Source: Kingdonia uniflora
Lineage: Eukaryota > Streptophyta > Magnoliopsida > Ranunculales > Circaeasteraceae
Direction of reading: 5' to 3'
Assembly (NCBI GenBank): GCA_014058105.1
Contig: JACGCM010000560.1
Span: 5,208,001-5,272,000 of the forward strand
DNA length: 64,000 nt
Part shown: positions 56,560 to 64,000 of the stretch, one piece after another
Position numbering within the stretch: position 1 is the first letter of the stretch
Layout: each line of letters starts with the position of its first letter
Position numbers and translations under genes: made by a program
The notes under the pieces: generated by a model
What the model was told of the DNA's origin: nothing
What the model saw: only the letters and a program-made list of their open reading frames with translations
Database searches by the model: none

Positions 56560-57590
56560 GCACATGTTTCAGCCGTGAGGTTAAATACGCAAATTGGATC
56601 TCGAACATTATGGTAGTTAAAAAAAAGGCAAAATTCGAGTAGGCGTCAGCTTCTCTGACCTCAACAAACGTACCCTAAAAGGATAGTTTCCCCCTCCCAA
56701 TCATCGTAATGCTACTCGACGCAACAACCGGCCATAAGCGTCTCTCTATGATAGATGCCAATTCTGGTTACAACCAAGTACCCCTCCTGCCCAAAGATCA
56801 AAGAAAAACATCATTCATCACAGAACAAGGCCTATATTGATTTAATGTTATGCCCTTCGGGGTTAAGACTGCAGGCACGACCTACCAACAACTGGTTATA
56901 AGCATGTTCAAGCCACTGCTAGAAAAGTCAGTCGAAGTATATATTGACGACATGCTTTGCAAGAGCCTCAACAAAAATAGCCACCTACAAGACCTGTATG
57001 AAGTATTTAATATCCTTCGATCATTCAAAATAAAGTTAAACCCTGACAAGTGCTAGTTTGGTGTGTCGTCTAGAAAATTTCTTGGTCACCTTATCGGCAA
57101 GAGAAGTATCAAGATCAACCCTATCTAGATTTGAGCCTTAATCGACATGCCATCTTTCAGAACGAAAAAAGAAGTGCAGAAGGTTGCTTACAAAATTGCT
57201 GCCCTTAACCGTTTAGTTTCAAAATCATCAGACAGGTGCAAATGACTATTCTTTTGACTCCATCTTCAAGGCAGCCATAAAGCTAAGAAGAAAATCCCCA
57301 ATATCAAATGGACAATAGAATGCTAGCAAGCATTCCAATAACTCAAGACTTATCTCGGTCAAGCCCTAATCATGAACACGCCAGTTGAAGGTAAACAACT
57401 TTTACTCTATCTTGCAGTAACTGATGAATCTTTAAGCTCGGTTCTTATTTGTATAGACGAAGGCATAAAAAAACTAGTATATATACTTTATTAGCAAAGC
57501 CTTGACCACGGCCGAAACTAGATATACCAAACTTGAAAAACTTCTACTCAACCTCGTCTACACGTCATAAAAACTTAAACAATACTTCGA
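56560..57590 (+). pseudogene. Tat-3 reverse transcriptase
   Basis: Blocks in order: LSMIDANSGYNQV, MPFGVKTAGTTYQQLV, VEVYIDDMLCKS, FKIKLNPDKC, KFLGHLIGKRSIKINP and a connection region to about 57590. The frame at 56850-57056 includes the intact YIDD. Stops lie in the fingers and connection parts. Confidence 0.8.
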
Positions 57591-57599
57591 GGCATATTG

Positions 57600-58411
57600 C
57601 ATAAGGGTAATCATGAGCTACCTCTTCGATAAGTCCTAGCCAAGAAAGAAAAATCAAGACGGAGACAGCAGTGGTCCGTCTACCTTAGCGAACATGATAT
57701 CACCTTCGAGAAGAAGATATCTAAAAAAGGTCAAGTAGTCTTCAATTTTCTAGCAGACTTTCCAGTAGATGACGTCGACTGGGATGAATACGAGGATAAA
57801 ATCTTAGAAGGGCAATTAGCCGACCAATCAGACCCATGGAATACCAATACAGGTTGGAGGCTATTCACCGATAGCTCAGCTGGCCCGAATGGTTATTTTA
57901 TAGGCATTGTACTGGCCATACCTTCCAATGATCGACATAAAAAAGTTATCAAGTTAAACTTCAAATGTACTAACAATGAAGTCGAGTACGAAGCTTTAAT
58001 TCATGGTTTAGACATGGCCCTCGAGTTTGTTGTCCCCAAGTTAACATTTTTTACTGACTCACAACTGGTCCAAAGACACTAAAGCAGCAAGAATCAGGCA
58101 AACGGTTGAATAGACGATTACACCGAACTCGTTTGACAACGCATGGATCACTTCCCAAAAAAATCATTGATAACTCATTGCCCTCAAGGAAAAAATAGAT
58201 ATGCGCTTGCATTCAATGCTGCAATGTTAGGCCAGTCTAAACCCAAAAAGCTCGGCATTGAGGTACTCGAACACCTAAGTATAGACAAGATTGAAATTAA
58301 TACCATCAATACTGGGAGAGAGAGTATCGATCTTGAAGACTGGCAAACCGCATTCCTGGCTTATTTCGACAATAACACCCTCCCATTGGACCTAAAGGCC
58401 AAACGATCATT
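57600..58411 (+). pseudogene. Tat-3 RNase H, element end
   Basis: WRLFTDSSAGPNG near 57860 carries the first acidic residue, NNEVEYEALIHGLDMALEF near 57970 the second, and FFTDSQLV the third. A tail resembling the RNase H to integrase linker (GKNRYALAFNAAMLG; DLEDWQTAFLAYF) follows in the frame at 58143-58454. Homology ends near 58411. Confidence 0.75.
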
Positions 58412-59134
58412 CACTATAATAAAAAGTATATATAATAGCATTAAAAATATATAGCATTTATGCTATATGTTATTAAAGGCCACATTTTATGGCATCTCCT
58501 AAACAAACGATATTAAAAGTCTAATTCCCAGTATATAAGGAAACTATCGTGGGTTAGCTATTACTCAGTACTTTTCACGGCATTTGGTGTATGCTATAAC
58601 TGATTTCCTTTATAATAAAAATGGTCAAATTAAAGGCTTACGCTACAATATTTTTCGGGTTTCCAGTTACCACTCCTTCCACGACTTTAAGCCCTTTCGT
58701 TAACTCTAACCACTCACCATCTTTATTTCTCAAGTGCTAATTGGTGTTGGGGATATTTCAATAGCTTATGATCGGTTCTTACTCTCTCTCCTAAGATTGA
58801 ATCTTATTTGTTTTTGTAGATCTGTGTTTAGTTTGCCATTAACTAGTTATTACAAGATTCAATCCCTACCCATAACCTAATGAAGCATCAGTCTAGGTAT
58901 GTACCATGGCTTTCCAAATTGCTCCATTTACACTTTAGTATGCCTTGAAGAGAATTCTAAATCTTCTCAGGTTTTTTTTTACCAATCAGGTATATCCTTA
59001 TACCATTTTGCTTTAATTTTGGTTGATTGGGCTTGCGATTTGGGTAAGCAATTGGGGTTCTCCAAATATCTCAAAAATGAAGCGCCATCTTTAGGTAGAA
59101 CTGTTCTTATTGTTTTAATGGGTTTGATATATAC
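58412..59134 (+). other. Unassigned, begins with a CACTA-like end
   Basis: CACTATAATAAAAAG at 58412 coincides with the end of Tat-3 homology. It is followed by a repetitive TATAATAGCATT / ATATAGCATTTATGC region, which could be a CACTA-type subterminal region. From about 58640 the sequence looks like a leader with pyrimidine tracts. A 94-codon plus frame (58899-59183) was not recognised and is cut by the solo LTR. Confidence 0.35.
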
Positions 59135-59458
59135 TGTAGTATCCCGTAAAATTCTTTTATTTTATTTTCCTATTCTTCCTTAGTCATTAATTTGCATCCA
59201 TACATTATGCATTCATATCACTTGGCATCCTCATCTCCTTCTTGCATCAGGTTTTTGTATTCATCTTTCTGTGGCTTGAGTGGTTTCGTGTTTTTTGTGG
59301 TCGCTCGCCTGGTAGTGCTGTATGGAGGTTTTGGGGAGCCAGGTGTTGACTTGGTGTTGTTGTTGTTGGTTTTGACTTGTGTTTGGTGCGTTTTCTCATG
59401 TTCGGGTGTTCGGGTGGTTATAGGGGAGCCTTGTGTTATTTTTCCAATTTTGTCAAAG

Positions 59459-59697
59459 TCGTTCGAACGAGATTTAGATTCGTTTGAATGGGTTGACATG
59501 TTCTCTAAAAAATATTGTCTTTGAGGGTGGTTCGTTCGAACGACTTCCTATTTCGTTCAAACGAGTTGAATAATCCCCTGGAATTTGGCCCATGATTTCC
59601 TAGTCGTTTGAACGACTTCTGGGTCCATTCGAACGAGTTCTGTGTCCATTCTGTGAATTTCCTATCCATTCAAATGACCTCCTTGTCGTTCGAACGA
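59459..59697. repeat. Array of TCGTTCGAACGA palindromes
   Basis: Twelve-base units start at 59459, 59480, 59532, 59553, 59604, 59625, 59666 and 59686. Those at 59459, 59532 and 59686 are the perfect palindrome TCGTTCGAACGA. The others differ by one to several bases, mostly transitions (TCGTTTGAACGA, CCATTCGAACGA). Pairs recur about 21 bp apart: 59459/59480, 59532/59553, 59604/59625 and 59666/59686. The array lies in the upstream part of the second solo LTR. Confidence 0.85.
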
Positions 59698-60341
59698 CTT
59701 GGCAGTGGTTTTCCTCTTTTTAACTTTTATTTTCATTTTTCTTCCTCTCACTCTCAATTCTCTCTTTCACACTCCACTCACCCTCTCCCTCACTCAATCC
59801 TTTCTCGATTCCTCAGAGTTGGCGGACGTTGTTGGGAAGATTCTTTGCTAAATCCTTCGGTAAGTATTTCCCCTTTCTTCTCCGATTGGTGATTGTGATT
59901 TTAGGGTTTGTGTTTGTGATTCGTTTTAGGGTTTTGCGATTTGCGGAGTGCTTCTTTGCAGGTCTTGAGTTGTGGTGTTGGCGTGATTGTTGTCGTGGGT
60001 TGTTCCGTCGCTTGTTGAGTTGCAGTTGTTGGAGTTCTGAGTTATCCTGTGGAATCCGAGCCGTTTGCCAGGCGAGTGTCCCTTCATTGCTAAATTACTT
60101 TACTAGTTAACCTGTGTTAGTTAGAGTTATGCATATTGACATTAAGGTGTTTGTGATTAGGTTTTGCCTTCTTTGATTCTTGGTTGTAGATGTGATTCCA
60201 GTATTGTTATTTTTCTTACCGCTAGGCATGTAGGGCGCGTTTTCCCTATTCCTTAATGAGGTCATGCATTGTGTGGTATTTTCTTTTAGGTTGCCCTTGG
60301 TGGCTGTGTTCTGGTCTGTTGAGACTGATGTTGTTGGACGT

Positions 60342-60403
60342 GTGACTGGTCAATTAGTCACTATTCATTTGTGCTTGGATGTTGTGATTGGTCAATCAGT
60401 CAC
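60342..60403. repeat. Two palindrome-like GGTCAA units
   Basis: GTGACTGGTCAATTAGTCAC at 60342-60361 and GTGATTGGTCAATCAGTCAC at 60384-60403 are near-identical and each has inverted GTGA-Y / R-TCAC ends around GGTCAA, a reverse W-box core. Confidence 0.75.
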
Positions 60404-61594
60404 GGTTAACATCTGTATTTTGGATTGCTGCCCTTCCCTAGGCAAGGGGTTATCCTGGGTATGGGCCGTGGGGGCGGCTGTGGTATTTGATCCTTGGGAT
60501 CTGGTTTCAGTGTGGGTTTCTTATACTTTAACTTAATGGGATCGAATACATAAACTAAACTCTACATCGGCTAACCCTCGATAGGTTATCAGGATTCCTA
60601 CATCGGGTTGAAATAATAGGATGATTCTTTGGTGACAGGTACTATCACATCTATTACCCATTCGGGAGTGTGGGATGGTGTAAGACAGTTCTCAGGTATC
60701 GGGCTTTATCCTCGGTGAGGTTGAAATTCCTTGAAATAAGTGAAATAAAGTTCAGATGTTGGCTCCGTGGGCTGAAATGCCCAGAACACTCTGATCAAGT
60801 GATAATATCCTTTAGACTGGTCGAGCTTGGACAAGAAATTGTACCATTGTATCCAACTGAGATTTTCGTTAAGGTTATTATGCATTAGTGGTTGATCAGC
60901 CCAATGTTTTTAACTATAAGGTCTACTCCTTTTAAACATTAATCACTCAATATTAGGACTTAGTATATCATCCAAAAATTAGGATTATTATGGGATTATC
61001 CTAGTCATCATACCATGTCATCATCATATCATCATATCATAATATTATTGCATATATACTCTTATCCTCTTATCTTTTCTCTACTCCTTTATGCTTCACA
61101 GGTTTACTTTATTTACTGTAGCTATTAGTATTAATTATCTTATTCATCTCTCTCTTTCTCTGTACCTGCTATATTAGTATGTTGTTTAGCCTTGTTGGGT
61201 ATTAGTGAGCCGTGGTTTTGCTCACTCCAGCTTTGTTCCACCCTTTCAGAGGTGGAGTAGTTGTTGTTGGCTGAGAGCTCAGTTGTTTGATCCAGTTCTG
61301 GGTCACTGCAGATCTGTTCTTATTGCTGTACTCATGTACGATTCTAGCTTTTGTCGCTGTGTAGTATATTGAGACATTGTATTTACGTTTTCAGTGTATA
61401 TATGTATATATCTTTTGCTTCCGCTGTATTTCTCTTTCACTTTGATGATATTGTTATTGAGAATGACTGAGCCTGAACTTGTTTATGGCTCGGTTGTTTG
61501 TGGGGTGAATCGATTAGATTCCCCGACCTGCACACCCAGTTATCCATGTTTTAATTATTATTCTGATTATTGGATTTTGGGGAGTGACATATAT

Positions 61595-63490
61595 AGTAGC
61601 CAAATCTTATTTAACTAGTATTGTATAATTTGAGATTTAGGTATAGTTTACACACTTTAAATTTGGGCTTTTTTTTTATTTTCCTCATCCCTAAAAATGG
61701 TTGTAAATACTCCTTACATGTTCTTACTTGTAGCCCAAGACTGGTTTGTCTCTAGTATAAAACTTTGAGCTTTTATTAAGATTAAAATCACAAAACAAAG
61801 GTAATAATAACTAGTCTAGTTGAATTAGCAATTTTCATTCTTAACACATAAAAGTACATTGAAATTTTTTCCGTCTCTATTTCAATAAATGAGATTCAAA
61901 AAAATGCAAATGTGTTTCTGACGCATTTTGGGTCATTGAGTATGGATGAGTTAAGAACATTTGGAATATTGATGAAGGTCAAGCTAAGGTGAAATGGGGA
62001 TATTGTAGAGGTTGGGGGACCTACAGTGGGGAGTCTACAAAGGCTAATGTCGTTAACTTTGCCGTGACTATTATAAGTTTACCTATGTTTTTGATGACCC
62101 ATATTTTTGTATACACTCAATATGTTTAGGCTATTGATATATTAGCTAGCCCAATGATGTGAAATGTTTAAAATGTAGACCGCCCAATTCATTATATATA
62201 GGGATCTATAAGATAAAACTAATACTACTATTAATCGTCCGCTCTATTCGACCACTATATTTTTTTTTTGCTTATGCCAATATCATAGTATACATGCATT
62301 CTTAAGATCAATTATGCTGCAGGATGTTTTCAATTTGGTTGGACCCATGAGTTGCTTATTTGTCTACTTAATTTGCAGGAAAAGTAGATAACGGGCTTTC
62401 ACAAAACTGCTTACTGGTTCTTATGCCTCATATGAAAAGCTTTTGCCATACTTCTCCCTATTTTTTCAAATGATAATTAATAGATGGGCTGACAAGAGTA
62501 AATATCCTTTTACAATATTATCTATTATTTACTTGCCCCATTTTTCAATAGATAGACACTTAAGGTAGTGGTTGGTTTCAAGGATGCATTCTAAATGGAA
62601 ATTTATACCTAGCATTAAGAAGACATAGAGGCATGCTTCCACAATATTTTTTCTCCTTCACAATTCCTTTGAAAATAGGTTCCACTTCATTTCCAGCTCG
62701 TATATAAGGTATTCACCTATTTACAGATAAAGCTTTATATGCGTTATCTTTTAGGGTCGTTAGGCTCACCAAAAATGCTCACATTTAAAATCAAAGCAGA
62801 TCTTGTGGCCCTTCTTCAATCTAGTGTTGCCTATAATTATGTTCCCTAGGATAACCAGTATAGGATTATGCTTTATCCCATAATGTTGTAAGGTTATTGT
62901 ATGGTTCCAGATTTGAGTTGCAACAAATCAGCCAGGATCTGTGTTACTATAGTGTTCAGCTTGTAATGTACTTGCAAAATGTCCTTTTATGAATCCAATA
63001 TCAGTTTTTTTAGAAGCACCATATAAACAAGTATGTCTACTCTTTACTTAGCTTTGAGTTTCTTAATTGCAGATTGGACGCATGAAAGATGGGAAGTTAG
63101 GATAATCAAAGTAACCCATTTACAACTTTCTCTGCTTTACTGGTCATCAATACAACCTTTCACAAACAATTTTAGGTTAGACTTTTCCGGATATTTTCTT
63201 TTCATTTTCTTTTTTGCGGTAGAAAAGTTTTGAAGCTTTGAAATTTCTTGGCATTCGATGAGTCAGTTATTATTATTTTTTAGGTTAGGAAATCGTCCAG
63301 AATTTGGCATAGCTCTTTCTGCTTGCTGTAATGGCCAAGTTATGCTGACATCTGATGATTCTTTTACTCGCACAAAAGGTGCCTTATGATTAATGAATGA
63401 AAATTTTAGTATTTCATTATGCTTTCTATTTTAATTTGAGTGCATTTATCTTCTTCAACAATGAGTAATTTTGTAAGTTGTGTTTGTTTG
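61595..63490. other. Unassigned stretch to the right
   Basis: AT-rich DNA with several intron-like pyrimidine tracts ending in GCAG (near 62380 and 63070) and short frames (for example 63033-63233) without recognised domains. It may hold parts of an interrupted gene or transposon, but I cannot support an exon model. Confidence 0.35.
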
Positions 63491-63494
63491 TCAT

Positions 63495-63563
63495 GGATCC
63501 ATTAGCTCAAAATGGAAGAGTGCTCATTATTTTAGAGGATGATGGTTCGAATCCGTCTAGATC
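63495..63563 (+). repeat. tRNA-like sequence or SINE head
   Basis: GGATCCA, an A box TAGCTCAAAATGG (63503-63515) and a B box GGTTCGAATCC (63544-63554) appear in tRNA order. The T arm GATGG/CCGTC can pair and the acceptor GGATCCA can mostly pair with TAGATCT. The anticodon arm is poor, so it is not a working tRNA; more likely it is a tRNA-derived SINE 5' part or an organelle-tRNA relic. Confidence 0.4.
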
Positions 63564-64000
63564 TGCTTAATTATTCTAACACAAATAAATACCAATTATT
63601 TAAATGAAAATTTTGTATTTCCCTATATAATATTACTTTAAAAAAAACTATGAAGTTTGAAAATGCTACTAAAAGCATTTAATGCATTTAGTAAATATCA
63701 TCCAAAATATTTTCCACAGCGCACAATAATGCTATTTGTACTCCAAATCTTCTTGATTCTTGCCCTTATTCAGAATGGTTTGGTAGATATCATCATTGTT
63801 GTAAACATTTTCAAGCTAAATATGCAGGTGATTTAACTCATTCTCAATCTGAATCTCTTTATTTCTCATTGTATCTGGGACTTCCTTCTTCCAAATTTTT
63901 ATCACTTTTAAGTCTTCTCAGCTTCATCATTAACTTGAATAAACTTGAATAAAGGAGCAGCTAGCATAATAATATTGATTTAAGCTGGTTTCAATAGCAG
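63564..64000. other. Unassigned right end
   Basis: AT-rich sequence with GTTTTGGTAGATATCATCATTG and a duplicated AACTTGAATAA near 63935. No gene was recognised. Confidence 0.4.

Larger units (their letters stand above)
53330..58411 (+). mobile_element. Tat-3: truncated Ty3/gypsy Tat-like element
   Basis: On the plus strand a probable 5' LTR (about 53330-53949) is followed by a TTTGGCACCGTCTGT primer site, then gag, protease, reverse transcriptase and RNase H in order. Sequence similarity ends at about 58411, before integrase, and no 3' LTR is found. All frames are interrupted. The primer site and protein blocks link it to Tat-1 and Tat-2, but the LTR sequence is different, so it belongs to another family. 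Confidence 0.8.
59135..61589. mobile_element. Second long solo LTR
   Basis: A 2455 bp unit starts TGTAGTATCCCG and ends TTTTGGGGAGTGACA, the same end types as 48068-50172. It is flanked by TATAC (59130-59134) and TATAT (61590-61594), a 5 bp duplication with one mismatch. Within it are a CT-rich leader (59720-59815) and GAGCCGTGGTTTTGCTCAC near 61208, like long gypsy LTRs. No pol sequence is present. Confidence 0.65.

Noticed and set aside
59218..59499. 93-codon minus-strand frame rich in Thr, Lys and Ser
   Set aside because: It lies inside a long non-coding LTR, is low complexity and has no domain.
62941..62956. ACTATAGTG as the opposite end of a CACTA element starting at 58412
   Set aside because: Only the first ten bases pair and the flanking triplets differ (ATT against TTC), so the match is too weak.

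Overview
The window looks like gene-poor nuclear DNA of a flowering plant, probably a dicot. It is AT-rich and built mostly from LTR retrotransposons inserted into one another, with pieces of CACTA-like, hAT and SINE elements. No bacterial operons, rRNA genes or CRISPR arrays were seen. Only one intact-looking host gene was recognised: a small DEDDy 3'-5' exonuclease (Werner-exonuclease-like) at 51924-52565 on the minus strand. Nearly everything else that codes is decayed transposon protein. Domain calls come from reading translations by eye; no database search was possible.

Layout. 1-4158: unassigned DNA with a tRNA-like SINE head, one diverged Tat-type LTR remnant and a possible MITE. 4159-21290: an old plus-strand Ty1/copia element (copia-1) with both LTRs. 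Its integrase is split at about 8515/18275 by a 9.8 kb insertion that starts with a CACTA-like terminus, and that insertion is itself split by a minus-strand Ty3/gypsy Tat-like element (Tat-1, 9227-16343). 21651-21788: a SINE with target-site duplication. 22229-26472: a 5'-truncated minus-strand copia element (copia-2). 26473-39795: a large 5'-truncated minus-strand Tat-like element (Tat-2). 39796-45920: short repeats, a non-autonomous hAT element (41768-42893), an RNase H fragment and an LTR-like promoter segment. 45923-50583: a minus-strand LTR element that carries gag but no pol, with a 2.1 kb solo LTR (48068-50172) inside it. 51924-52565: the exonuclease gene. 53330-58411: a truncated plus-strand Tat-like element (Tat-3). 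59135-61589: a second long solo LTR carrying a palindrome array. 61590-64000: unassigned.

The most interesting material is in Tat-2. On the strand opposite gag-pol, between the 3' LTR and the integrase, it holds two small ORFs that are also found in Tat-1, then a longer apparently spliced gene ending in a long coiled coil, then a tandem array of about 160 bp units. Other points worth attention are the gag-only LTR element, the eight-copy palindrome array in the second solo LTR, a seven-unit 24 bp array with ACGTGGC boxes in the copia-1 leader, and the three-level nest with readable target-site evidence.
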